Positions 8,240 to 16,404 of a DNA stretch of 64,000 bases are shown here, piece by piece; position 1 is the first letter of the stretch, and every line of letters begins with the position of its first letter. Origin of the DNA: Tindallia magadiensis (lineage in GTDB: Bacteria > Bacillota > Clostridia > Peptostreptococcales > Tindalliaceae); NCBI RefSeq assembly GCF_900113635.1, contig NZ_FOQA01000001.1, positions 434,001-498,000 on the forward strand, given 5' to 3'. Both the position numbers and the translations under genes were made by a program. The notes beneath the pieces are model-generated. The model made no database searches. It saw only the letters and a program-made list of their open reading frames with translations, and was not told where the DNA came from.

Positions 8240-9277
8240 TTAAGGCCATATAGGCGCTGCATTCAAACCAGCTGTTTCCTCTAATCCAAACATCACATTC
8301 ATATTTTGAACAGCTTGGCTTGAAGAACCTTTTAGCAAATTATCAATCGCCGAAACAACCACCAGTTTACCACTTCTTGAATCGATGACAAATCCAATGT
8401 CACAGAAATTCGAACCTTTAACAGCTTTCGTTTCCGGTAGATATCCTTCTTTTAATATTCGTATAAAAGATTTTTTCCCATAATACGCTTCATAGCATGC
8501 TTCAATATCTTTTCTTGTTATACCCTCAGCTGACATAACGATGGTTGATAAAATACCACGATCCACAGGAATTAAATGGGGCGTGAATAAAATATTCACA
8601 GAAGACCCCGCTGCCAGCGATAGTTCTTGCTCAATCTCCGGAGTGTGTCTATGCTTGCCTATGTTATACGCTTTGATATTTTCGTTCACCTGTGAAAAAA
8701 TATTTACTTCGGATGAACTTCGTCCTGCTCCCGAAACACCCGTTTTCGAATCAATAATAATATCTTTGTTTTTGATCAAATTTTCTTTCAGCAAGGGTAA
8801 AAGCGGTAGTAAAATACTGGTAGGAAAACAGCCCGGGTTAGCCACTAGTCCAGCCTTGGCAATACTAGCCGTATACCACTCAGGCAAACCATAAACAGCC
8901 TTTTCAAGAGTCCTATCATCTAAGTGCTTTGTTTCATACCAATGCTCATATATTTTCGCTTCCCGAAGCCTAAAATCTGCAGAAAAATCAATTACCCTAA
9001 ACCCTTTTTCAATTAATGGCAAAACCTTACTTTGACTGATTCGATGAGGAAGAGCAGAAAATATGATATCCGTATCTTCAGGCACGCTATCAACATTAAT
9101 TGATTGACAAGTATCATGTACTTTGCCACGAAGATTTGGATAAATATCACTAAATCTGATCCCTTCATAACTTCTTGAATCTAGAAAAATCGTTTCTATT
9201 TCAGGGTGTAATTCTAATAACCGTACCAGCTCAGCGCCTGTATAACCTGTTGCACCGATGATCCCTGCTTTTATCAT
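8240..9277 (-). CDS. argC: N-acetyl-gamma-glutamyl-phosphate reductase
   Basis: ArgC reduces N-acetylglutamyl phosphate to the semialdehyde with NADPH. In 345 residues it has the Rossmann motif GATGYTG (8-14) and the catalytic cysteine C150 in ANPGCFPTS. I chose ATG at 9275-9277: GAGGAGG stands six bases upstream and the protein then begins directly with the first beta strand. The frame is open 25 codons further upstream, but that stretch lies in the leader after the promoter and has no ribosome-binding site. It is the first gene of the argCJBD operon. Confidence 0.95.
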   Translation of the reverse strand: MIKAGIIGATGYTGAELVRLLELHPEIETIFLDSRSYEGIRFSDIYPNLRGKVHDTCQSINVDSVPEDTDIIFSALPHRISQSKVLPLIEKGFRVIDFSADFRLREAKIYEHWYETKHLDDRTLEKAVYGLPEWYTASIAKAGLVANPGCFPTSILLPLLPLLKENLIKNKDIIIDSKTGVSGAGRSSSEVNIFSQVNENIKAYNIGKHRHTPEIEQELSLAAGSSVNILFTPHLIPVDRGILSTIVMSAEGITRKDIEACYEAYYGKKSFIRILKEGYLPETKAVKGSNFCDIGFVIDSRSGKLVVVSAIDNLLKGSSSQAVQNMNVMFGLEETAGLNAAPIWP

Positions 9278-9334
9278 TGTTTGCCTCCTCTTTAAATAAT
9301 CATTTGCATCACACAATTGCTTAATTTCGGGCGC

Positions 9335-9354
9335 TTTGTGCAAATATTTCATTC
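9335..9354 (-). promoter_or_regulatory. candidate ArgR/AhrC operator
   Basis: Directly after the -10 box the minus strand reads ATGAATGAAATATTTGCAC, an imperfect inverted repeat that resembles the ARG box (two TGAAT/ATTCA-like arms). The position over the transcription start would suit repression. This is a visual resemblance only. Confidence 0.35.
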
Positions 9355-9383
9355 ATTATACACGAAGTTGACTTATTATGCAA
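9355..9383 (-). promoter_or_regulatory. promoter of argCJBD
   Basis: On the minus strand TTGCAT (9378-9383), a 17-base spacer and a perfect TATAAT (9355-9360) form a good sigma-A promoter about 80 bases upstream of argC. Confidence 0.8.
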
Positions 9384-9478
9384 ATTACATCCAAGTCAAA
9401 ATTCATTGAAAAAGATCAAGTTATTACTAGTCCTCAAAAAATTTCACAATTTTATTTTCTAACCGAAAGATTTTTGTA

Positions 9479-10249
9479 TTAAAATTCATTTGTTTGCATA
9501 ATTATTGCTTCGTACTTCTCCATCCACTCTTCTTTCTTTTCTAAGACCCTTTTTGAATAAGTAGTTTTATAACTTCTATGCCACTCATAAACTCGTGATA
9601 ATCCTGTAGGTCCCATATTATACTCACTCAATACCTTGTGCCAATCAACATCTCCATAATCTTTTTGAGATCTTTCTGCATTATGTTTTAGATACATCAG
9701 TCCTAACGGTATATTGTACCAATTTTCAAATATTTTTTCTGGATCATATGTGAAATACCATTCATCATGGTATAATTCAAAAAGATGCTTTTCCGTAATC
9801 GGTGTTATTTGCATAAAACCTCTATCTTGATGTTGACCTACAAGCTCTTTCTCAAAAGTGCCTCCGGTTTCCACATGAATTAAGCCTATCACTATCCATA
9901 TTGGAATATCTTTATCAAAGCAGTTTCGCATTAATATCCAAATATCTTCATTACTCATCCCTGTTTCACTCACTAAAAAATCAAGTAAATACTGTTCCTC
10001 TGCTGATAATAAATGCTCACGATGAAATCCTTTGTGGTAAATATTGCCCAAATAATCATCATGACGTCTTTCTAGTGGATTAGACACCCTATAATGAGCC
10101 ATTATTGCTTCTTTCCTTAAAGTAGATATGTCATCAACTGCTTTTTTTTGTTCATTCCATATTTGATGAGGTACTAAGAAAAAAAACATTATCAGTATCG
10201 CTGCAGCTAATAAAATCCATATGATTAATATTTTTCTACTTTTATTCAT
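9479..10249 (-). CDS. membrane-anchored lytic transglycosylase (SLT domain)
   Basis: Lytic transglycosylases cut peptidoglycan glycan strands. The 256-residue protein has one N-terminal membrane helix (about residues 8-26) and then an extracytoplasmic domain. The SLT-fold signature is clear: the catalytic glutamate is E127 in IHVETGGTF, followed by GFMQI at 144-148, and N-Y-N-type motifs of the fold recur further on (YNMGPTGLSRVY). Its ATG overlaps the last eight bases of the upstream WG-repeat gene, so the two are translationally coupled and probably work together at the cell wall. Family members range from housekeeping turnover enzymes to parts of secretion or sporulation complexes; nothing here decides between them. 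Confidence 0.82.
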   Translation of the reverse strand: MNKSRKILIIWILLAAAILIMFFFLVPHQIWNEQKKAVDDISTLRKEAIMAHYRVSNPLERRHDDYLGNIYHKGFHREHLLSAEEQYLLDFLVSETGMSNEDIWILMRNCFDKDIPIWIVIGLIHVETGGTFEKELVGQHQDRGFMQITPITEKHLFELYHDEWYFTYDPEKIFENWYNIPLGLMYLKHNAERSQKDYGDVDWHKVLSEYNMGPTGLSRVYEWHRSYKTTYSKRVLEKKEEWMEKYEAIIMQTNEF

Positions 10250-11024
10250 CCCATTCAGGATTCCAAATCCATTCTCCTTCTAAGTTTATGTATCCGTTTC
10301 CTTCATCTGTTTCTACTTGAGCGATACCTTCAAAGAAATTCCAAGCTCTCTTAAACTGTGGCTCTACGATCATAACGCCCTGCTCATCAATATACCCCCA
10401 CCGATTATTCAACTTTACAGGAGCTCTTCCTTCAGAAAAACTCCTGGCATCTTCATATTCAGCCTTGATGATAAATTGGTCTTCAACATCAATATACCCC
10501 CAGTTTCCATTTATCCGTACAGCCGCTAACCCATCATGATAAGGTAGCGCATGTTCATAAACAGGAGAAATGATCCAACGCCCTTCTTTATCTATAAAAC
10601 CTACCCGTTCTTCATATCGAGCAAAAGCGACACCTTCACTAAAGATATCAACTTCATCAAATATTGCCTCTACAACCACATTACCTTCGTTATCGACATA
10701 TCCCCAGTAATCTCCTATTTTAACCGGAAAACGCTGTTGGTTTTCCAATAAACTTGCCTCTTTCTCATTTTTTGATCCTGGATTTTGCGAAGTACTAGCT
10801 TCTTGTGTTGAATCAGACTGGATACCAACAGCAGCATCAGCATTGCCCATTTCAGACTCGCCCCGTCCAAATAGAAAAAACAAGACACTGCCTGTTATTA
10901 ATAAACTAAGTATCACTACTGCTCCAATTAAAAGAAATGCCTGTTTTTTCGTAAATTCTCTCGACATTGTAATTTTTGTCTCTTTTGTTTCTTTTGTCTC
11001 TTCAGATGTTTTTTCCTCTTCCAT
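10242..11024 (-). CDS. WG-repeat membrane protein
   Basis: The 260-residue protein starts with a charged Glu/Lys/Thr-rich cytoplasmic segment, has one membrane helix (about 30-52), a Ser/Gln/Asn-rich linker (to about 95), and then five WG-type repeats with cores WGYVD (108), VGFID (141), WGYID (175), WGYID (209) and NGYIN (243). WG repeats are thought to form beta-sheet protein-interaction modules and are often found outside the cell in Clostridia. No enzymatic motif is present. The gene overlaps a lytic transglycosylase gene by eight bases, which suggests that it anchors or recruits that enzyme. The function is otherwise unknown. Confidence 0.8.
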   Translation of the reverse strand: MEEEKTSEETKETKETKITMSREFTKKQAFLLIGAVVILSLLITGSVLFFLFGRGESEMGNADAAVGIQSDSTQEASTSQNPGSKNEKEASLLENQQRFPVKIGDYWGYVDNEGNVVVEAIFDEVDIFSEGVAFARYEERVGFIDKEGRWIISPVYEHALPYHDGLAAVRINGNWGYIDVEDQFIIKAEYEDARSFSEGRAPVKLNNRWGYIDEQGVMIVEPQFKRAWNFFEGIAQVETDEGNGYINLEGEWIWNPEWDE

Positions 11025-11113
11025 GTTGCCACCTCTTTTCTGTGATCGTATTGTAAACTAAATCACTTTTAATCTTCATCAACCTATTGCTTTTAGCGAG
11101 TTTCACAAAAAAT

Positions 11114-11190
11114 ATAGTGACACCCCCTTTTAGGTAGTATAATTGAATCACCACAAGTCAACCTCTACCTAAAAGAAAGGATGTCACTAT
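11114..11190 (+). repeat. long hairpin covering the start of the transposase frame
   Basis: The arms at 11114-11137 and 11165-11190 are nearly complementary (one reads AGTGACA..CCTTTTAGGTAG, the other its complement with a few added bases). The right arm includes the ribosome-binding site AAAGGATG and reaches into the ATG. A TATAAT (11138-11143) lies in the loop. RNA read in from outside would fold and hide the start site, whereas RNA begun in the loop would not. Confidence 0.75.
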
Positions 11191-12619
11191 GGTTACAATT
11201 ATACGCCATCTCATTATGATTAATCAATTGCTTCTTGCTCAAATTCAGTTTTTATCGGACTTTATTTCGGAGAAACTCGATCCTCCCAAAGACCGTCATG
11301 AAGATGCCAAGTATCGTAAAATGACCATTGACAAACCACCTAAGCTGGTAACGATTCAAAAACTTGATTTTCAAAAGATTTTGGTGGCTCATGAATGAGC
11401 AACGGGTAAACAGCTGTCTCCAGTGAAGCGGCGTAAACCGTCCACGGTCCCTGTTAAGTCGGTCTGTCCTCGTTGTGGGGCTCCGCATGGTTATCTGTAT
11501 GATAATGATGGTGGCCGTGGTCAGCTTGCCTGCAAGGTGTGTGGTACTTGTTTTTCCCGGGATGGTGTTTCTTTTAAAAGTTTTCGGATTCTTTGTCCCT
11601 ACTGTGGCCGAGTGCTGGATTTAAAGCATCGGCGTAAAGCTTTCAATGTCCATGCTTGTCCAAATCAGCAGTGCCCTTACTATTTAAACGCTCTGGCTGC
11701 TTTGTCGGCTGCGGATCGGGCGGAGTATCGCGAGCATCCCTATCGCTTTAAGTTGCGGTATCGCTACCGGGAGTTTCTGGTGAATTTTTTCAAAATGGAT
11801 CTATACTCATTGCCCAAAGGGGCTGCTTCTTTACAGTTTCGCAAGTTTTCGCCTCATGTCATGGGGCTTTGCCTGACGTATCTGGTGAATTGTAATTTGT
11901 CAACGCGGGTCACGGCTCGGATCTTAAAGGAAGTGCACCAAGTATCGATTTCTCATACCCAGGTGGCCAGTTATGCCAAAACGGCTGCTTTAGTTCTCAA
12001 GCCTTTTGTGGATGGGTATGATTATCAGCCTTCTTTTTCGCTGGTGGCGGATGAAACGTATATCCGTATCCGGGGTGTTCAGTCGTATGTCTGGTTTGTG
12101 TTGGATGGGGTGAAACGTTCTATTCTTGGCTATACGGTTTCTTCTTCCCGGGATTTAACAGCCTGTATGAAGACACTGCGTATGGCGTTTGATAAATTCG
12201 GGGCTTTTCCAAACCACATGGTGCAACTGGTTTCGGATGGATATCCGGTGTATCAACTGGCTCAGATTGAGTTTTTCAAAAACAACAAGTTCTTTGAATT
12301 GGTTCAGGTCTTTGGACTGACCAATGATGATCCGATTTCTACGGCTTTTCGACCGTTTAAACAACTGGTGGAACGCTTTAATCGCATTTTCAAGTCAGCT
12401 TATCGGATTACAGGGGGCTACAAGTCGGATGTGGGTTCTGATATCCATGTAGCGCTCTTCGTTGCTTTTTACAACTTTTTACGTCCGCATGGTGCCAACA
12501 GACATCAACCGCTTCATTCGCTGCCTCAATTGGAGGGGCTTGAAACCATGCCGGCAAAATGGCAGCATCTGATCCTGATGGCCCAACAGCAGTTGCTTCA
12601 AGATCAGTCTTCTGCTTAA
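11189..12619 (+). pseudogene. DDE transposase with two zinc ribbons, interrupted by an in-frame TGA
   Basis: Two frames, 11189-11398 (69 residues) and one beginning with GTG at 11423, are in the same reading frame, separated only by a TGA at 11396-11398 and eight further codons; read through, they give one 476-residue protein. The second part has two Cys4-type zinc ribbons (CPRCG...CKVC and CPYCG...CPNQQC) and then an integrase-like domain with the acidic triad in VADETYIRIRG, LVSDGYPVY and VERFNR. The DETYI and ERFNR motifs recall the IS6/IS240-type catalytic domain. From memory, clostridial relatives are single frames of about 470-500 residues, which argues for a nonsense mutation. Codon use is much more GC-rich than that of its neighbours. 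Confidence 0.75.
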
Positions 12620-13067
12620 TGGCTGTTTCGTTTAAGCCCGGATCACAGCTTGTTTAGTCTAATGTGAGAGGATGCCGGCCCACGTAAAGGTTCCGCTCTT
12701 TAAAGCTGTTGCACGACTTTTAGATCTCCTTGGTCAAAACCTGGAATGTATTCCGCGGACTCTCGTTAGCATTCAGCCATTAACTCCTGTTCGCGCCCTT
12801 AAACAACCCGGTTTTTAGATTTTTTATCTTGGCTTTCATTTTTTTGCGATGGCGCCTCTTCCTTTTGTTTCAGTTGTCTTTGGATTGCTGTTTTCTCTGT
12901 TTTCATGTGTTACTTTACAGTACCTCTGTGATTTTATCATGCAGCTTTTTCTTACTTGCATGCTCCTTAATGTTTTTCTGCTTGTTATCCTTTCTCATAT
13001 TCTTTTTATCTGCTTATAGACTATATATATCCATTCCCGGTAAATTTAATAAATTCTTCCATTAAAA
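12620..13067 (+). other. non-coding stretch after the transposase
   Basis: No convincing gene. The first 200 bases share the high G+C of the transposase and probably belong to the element; they contain small inverted segments but no recognised RNA. From about 12820 the sequence is T-rich; a frame of 78 codons at 12829-13065 is composed almost wholly of hydrophobic residues dictated by T-richness and lacks a ribosome-binding site. Confidence 0.6.
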
Positions 13068-13105
13068 AATCTCAGTTGACTCCATTTTCACAGTCAACTG
13101 AGATT
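13068..13105 (-). terminator. terminator after the STAS gene
   Basis: A perfect 14-base inverted repeat (AATCTCAGTTGACT and its complement) with a 10-base loop, followed on the minus strand by TTTTTTAA, lies five bases after the STAS stop codon. Confidence 0.92.
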
Positions 13106-13109
13106 CACC

Positions 13110-13415
13110 TTATTTATTTACTTGAAAAAGCTCTGTTAAATTAACGATTTCAAACAAGTCCATTATTTCCTTTTTAGCATTAGTTATCTTCATCTTCTTG
13201 TTATCTTTTGTCAAATGCCTATATAGACCAATCAGGAACGTAATACCTGTTGAATCAATGTATTGTACTTCGTCAAAATCTATTACCACTTCATTTACCT
13301 GGTTCTTTGAATCAAGAATCTGATACATATACTGCAAAAATGTATTTACTGTAGTTGCTGTTGGGTTTTGTGCCAAGTAAAAAGTTAATTGTTTTTCTTG
13401 TATTTTATAATTCAA
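13110..13415 (-). CDS. STAS domain protein (anti-sigma factor antagonist-like)
   Basis: STAS proteins such as SpoIIAA and RsbV bind anti-sigma factors and are switched by serine phosphorylation. This 101-residue protein is a single STAS domain; the DSTG motif that carries the phosphorylated serine is at 54-57 (S55). I chose the TTG at 13413-13415 with a GGGGGGG site five bases upstream; the longer open frame adds 43 residues that do not look like protein of this family. It is preceded by a 66-residue coiled-coil gene on the same strand and followed by a terminator. No anti-sigma kinase or sigma gene is adjacent, so its partner is elsewhere. Confidence 0.75.
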   Translation of the reverse strand: MNYKIQEKQLTFYLAQNPTATTVNTFLQYMYQILDSKNQVNEVVIDFDEVQYIDSTGITFLIGLYRHLTKDNKKMKITNAKKEIMDLFEIVNLTELFQVNK

Positions 13416-13476
13416 AACATCCCCCCCGATCATGAGCGATGAACAAATAAACCATCTATTACAGGTAGCTTTAAGA

Positions 13477-13677
13477 TTACATTTCCATATCTTCAATGGT
13501 TTCAAGACTTTTGTTAATTTGATTAAGTTCTTCTTCCAATTCAAGCTTCATTTCATTTAGATTCTGTATTACTTCGTCATCTTTTAGATATAACTCACTT
13601 AGTACAATAGCTCTTCTAATGGCATATATCCGGTTTTTTAACTTATCTTTTTGAAATAAAAACTCTCCCAGCTTCAT
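13477..13677 (-). CDS. small coiled-coil protein, unknown function
   Basis: A 66-residue, highly charged protein (starting MKLGEFLFQKDKL) with heptad-like Leu/Ile spacing over most of its length, so a coiled coil is expected. The first 20 residues resemble the N-terminus of the longer DIP1984/septicolysin-type proteins, but it is too short to belong there with confidence. The ATG follows a good GGAGG site (TTGGAGGTGAACAG). It lies 61 bases upstream of the STAS gene and about 30 bases after hemL on the same strand, so it may be read through from the hemAL transcript. Confidence 0.55.
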   Translation of the reverse strand: MKLGEFLFQKDKLKNRIYAIRRAIVLSELYLKDDEVIQNLNEMKLELEEELNQINKSLETIEDMEM

Positions 13678-13706
13678 CTGTTCACCTCCAAGTTTGTAAT
13701 AAGCTT

Positions 13707-14999
13707 CTATTTGAACATTGTTTCAAAAACGCTTTCCGCCGCTTCTATTGTTTGATCAATAACCTGATCATCATGGCACACGGATAAAAACCAAGACTCA
13801 AACTGAGAAGATGGCAAATAGATTCCTCTTTCCATCATTCCACGGAAAAACTGTCCGTACATGTCTGTGTCTGATTTTGAGGCACTCTCATAGTCACTAA
13901 CCGGTTGATCAGTAAAAAACAGACTTAACATGGAACCTACTCGATTAACTGTCGCCGACACATTATACTTCTCAATTAAAGTTCGCAAACCACGCTCTAG
14001 TTTCATTGTTTGTCGATCAAGTTGCTGATAAATATTAGGATTGCTTACAAGTTTTTCCAATGTATGATACCCCGCTGTCATTGCCAAAGGATTTCCTGAA
14101 AGTGTTCCTGCCTGATAAACCGGTCCTTTAGGTGCCATAAGCTTCATTACGTCAAATCTTCCTCCGAAGGCTCCAACCGGTAGTCCGCCGCCTATAACCT
14201 TACTATAGCATGTCAAATCAGGTTTGATATTATATAAACATTGAGCACCTTCAAAAGCCAGTCTAAAGCCAGTCATCACTTCATCTAAAATCAAAAGACT
14301 ATCATGCTCTTCCGTTACTTCTCGAAGGGTTTGTGCAAACTCCATCGTCATCGGAACAACACCCATATTTCCAGCTACCGGCTCCGCAATAATCGCTGCA
14401 ATTTCATTGCCTTGTTCCTTAAATAGTTGGCGTATCATTTCATCATCATTATACCTAGCTGTAATGGTATTTTCCACAATACTTTCTGGAACTCCGGGGC
14501 TTCCAGGTATTCCTTGAGTTAAGATCCCCGATCCAGCTTCAACTAAAAGGCCATCTGAATGACCATGATAATTCCCACTAAACTTTACTATCTTCGATCT
14601 ACCTGTAAACGCTCTTGCCAATCTTAAAGCCGTCATTACTGCTTCTGTTCCAGAGTTTACCATTCGAATCCTTTCAATAGAAGAAACATTATCTACAATC
14701 ATTGAAGCCAGCATGTTTTCAGCTTCTGTTGGCGCTCCAAAACTAGTGCCGTTTTGTAAAGCCTTTTCTAAAGCCCTTATCACATCTGGATCAGAATGTC
14801 CCAAAATCATCGGTCCCCATGACAAAACATAGTCCAGGTATGTATTACCGTCCACATCGGTCACCGTTGCACCTTTTCCATGTTGAATAAAAACAGGATC
14901 TCTATCAACAGCAGCGAATGAACGTACAGGACTATTAACACCTCCTGGCATAAGTGTCAGCGCTCTTTCATACATTGCACGTGAATTTTCATGATTCAT
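13707..14999 (-). CDS. hemL: glutamate-1-semialdehyde 2,1-aminomutase
   Basis: HemL isomerises glutamate-1-semialdehyde to 5-aminolevulinate, the first tetrapyrrole precursor, using PLP. In 430 residues it has the VNSGTEA phosphate loop (114-120), D239 in LILDEVMTGFR and the PLP lysine K267 in YSKVIGGGLP. I chose ATG at 14997-14999; an AAAGGAG site lies ten bases upstream inside the end of hemA. The hemA stop codon is one base before this ATG, so translation of the two is coupled. The pairing makes biochemical sense, because HemL takes the unstable product of HemA. Confidence 0.96.
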   Translation of the reverse strand: MNHENSRAMYERALTLMPGGVNSPVRSFAAVDRDPVFIQHGKGATVTDVDGNTYLDYVLSWGPMILGHSDPDVIRALEKALQNGTSFGAPTEAENMLASMIVDNVSSIERIRMVNSGTEAVMTALRLARAFTGRSKIVKFSGNYHGHSDGLLVEAGSGILTQGIPGSPGVPESIVENTITARYNDDEMIRQLFKEQGNEIAAIIAEPVAGNMGVVPMTMEFAQTLREVTEEHDSLLILDEVMTGFRLAFEGAQCLYNIKPDLTCYSKVIGGGLPVGAFGGRFDVMKLMAPKGPVYQAGTLSGNPLAMTAGYHTLEKLVSNPNIYQQLDRQTMKLERGLRTLIEKYNVSATVNRVGSMLSLFFTDQPVSDYESASKSDTDMYGQFFRGMMERGIYLPSSQFESWFLSVCHDDQVIDQTIEAAESVFETMFK

Positions 15000-15000
15000 A

Positions 15001-16305
15001 TCAATATTTCTCCTTTCCGTATTCTTTATCCATTTTTTCCTCCACACTCATGTAATCACAGGTCAGCAATCGATCCAGTAATTCTCCAGCCTCTTTTCCT
15101 TTTCCCTCCAGTCCCACTTGTTTTAATTGTTGAATAGGAGTTCTCCACATTTTTTTTGCAAGACTGTACACAAAAGCTTCAATGTTATCACGATCCTTTT
15201 GTGACAAATGCGGCATTTGATTAAACAACCTTTCTAATTCTACTTCTGTTACTTCCTGAGAATGATGTTGAATTGCTCTGATTCTAGGGTAAACAGGTAG
15301 ACAGCGGTACCAATCAAAAAATTCCCTGTTTTTTTCTTGTATCCTTTTTTCTATCAGTTTTAATTTTCCAGATCGCTTAAGCATATTTTCATTTGCAACT
15401 TCTTCTAAGTCATCAATATCGTATAACTGCACACCGGGAATATCCGAGATATTGGGATCGACATCTCTTGGCAATGCAATATCCGTTATCAACATGTTTT
15501 TATCCTGACAATAATGCTTAGAAAAATAATGTTTCTCTATCACTTGATGTGGAGCTGAAGTAGCACTTATAATCCAATCTACATCTGCTATTACTTCATA
15601 ACGATCGTCAAAAGGAATACGTGTGACCTTCGTATAAGGGTGCTTTCCGATTCCTGTGAGTAATTCACCTCGAGTTGCTATATATATATATCCTACATTT
15701 AGCGATATAAGATGCTTAATTGCTCGACGACACATTTCTCCTCTTCCAACAATTAATACTTTCGTTTGATTTAACAACCCAAATATCTTTTCTCCCTGTT
15801 TAACAGCAATTGATGCAATCGACAAAGAATTTTCTGAAATACCCGTCTCATATTTAATTTTCTTCCCCAACGTAATACCATTTTGAAATAACTTATTTAA
15901 CGCTTTGCTGGTCGCTCCAAAATCCCTAGCCGCGTAATAGGCTTCCTTAATTTGGCCGAGAATTTGATCTTCACCCAAAACGAGTGAGTCTAACCCACAA
16001 CACATTCTAAAAAACATCGAAACGGCTGGAACCTCATGATGACAATACGTCTCAATTTCTTCATCAGAAAAACCAAAGTACTCTTGAAAAAAAGAATCAA
16101 GCTTCTTTTTTCCATCTACTCCATCATCAGCTTCATATATTAATTGACTACGATTGCATGTTGAAAGAATAACGCAACTATTAATGCCTTCAAGACTTAA
16201 AATGGTGTGATACGCACTCTCAAGGCCAGAAGCCTTAAATGCAGCTCTTTCTCTAATCTTTACCGGTGTATTTTTATAATGCATTCCATAGATGCCAATA
16301 TTCAT
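15001..16305 (-). CDS. hemA: glutamyl-tRNA reductase
   Basis: HemA reduces glutamyl-tRNA(Glu) to glutamate-1-semialdehyde with NADPH. The catalytic cysteine is C50 in STCNRSQ, where most relatives have Thr-Glu or Ser-Glu after NR. The CGLDSLVLGEDQILGQIK motif near residue 110 is fully conserved. The NADPH-binding loop (VGRGEMCRRAIKHL, about residue 185) has an arginine and a cysteine where GAG.MG is usual, a moderate deviation. The C-terminal dimerisation helix follows; total length 434 is normal. It heads a two-gene hemA-hemL unit, without the hemB, hemC or hemD genes that often stand between them in Firmicutes. Confidence 0.94.
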   Translation of the reverse strand: MNIGIYGMHYKNTPVKIRERAAFKASGLESAYHTILSLEGINSCVILSTCNRSQLIYEADDGVDGKKKLDSFFQEYFGFSDEEIETYCHHEVPAVSMFFRMCCGLDSLVLGEDQILGQIKEAYYAARDFGATSKALNKLFQNGITLGKKIKYETGISENSLSIASIAVKQGEKIFGLLNQTKVLIVGRGEMCRRAIKHLISLNVGYIYIATRGELLTGIGKHPYTKVTRIPFDDRYEVIADVDWIISATSAPHQVIEKHYFSKHYCQDKNMLITDIALPRDVDPNISDIPGVQLYDIDDLEEVANENMLKRSGKLKLIEKRIQEKNREFFDWYRCLPVYPRIRAIQHHSQEVTEVELERLFNQMPHLSQKDRDNIEAFVYSLAKKMWRTPIQQLKQVGLEGKGKEAGELLDRLLTCDYMSVEEKMDKEYGKEKY

Positions 16306-16404
16306 TGCTTTTCATCCCTTCAAGGCATATAATATCTTCTGTTAATAACAACGGTTTTATAATATCAGAAATGTAGATTTCCGACAAGTTGCGATAAAGG
16401 ATCA

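Larger units (their letters stand above)
11110..12820 (+). mobile_element. insertion-sequence-like element (boundaries approximate)
   Basis: The stretch is visibly richer in G and C than the A+T-rich chromosome on both sides and contains a DDE transposase frame. The left limit is placed at a long inverted repeat beginning near 11114; the right limit is where the composition returns to A+T-rich, near 12820. I found no terminal inverted repeats or target-site duplication, so both ends are uncertain. The element sits between the WG-repeat gene and the STAS gene without breaking a recognisable gene. Confidence 0.65.

Noticed and set aside
11396-11398. TGA as a selenocysteine codon in the transposase
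   Set aside because: No SECIS-like hairpin is evident right after the TGA, and transposases of this kind have no use for selenocysteine at this position.
12829-13065. 78-codon frame on the plus strand as a membrane protein
   Set aside because: The hydrophobic residues follow from T-rich DNA, there is no ribosome-binding site, and no family similarity.
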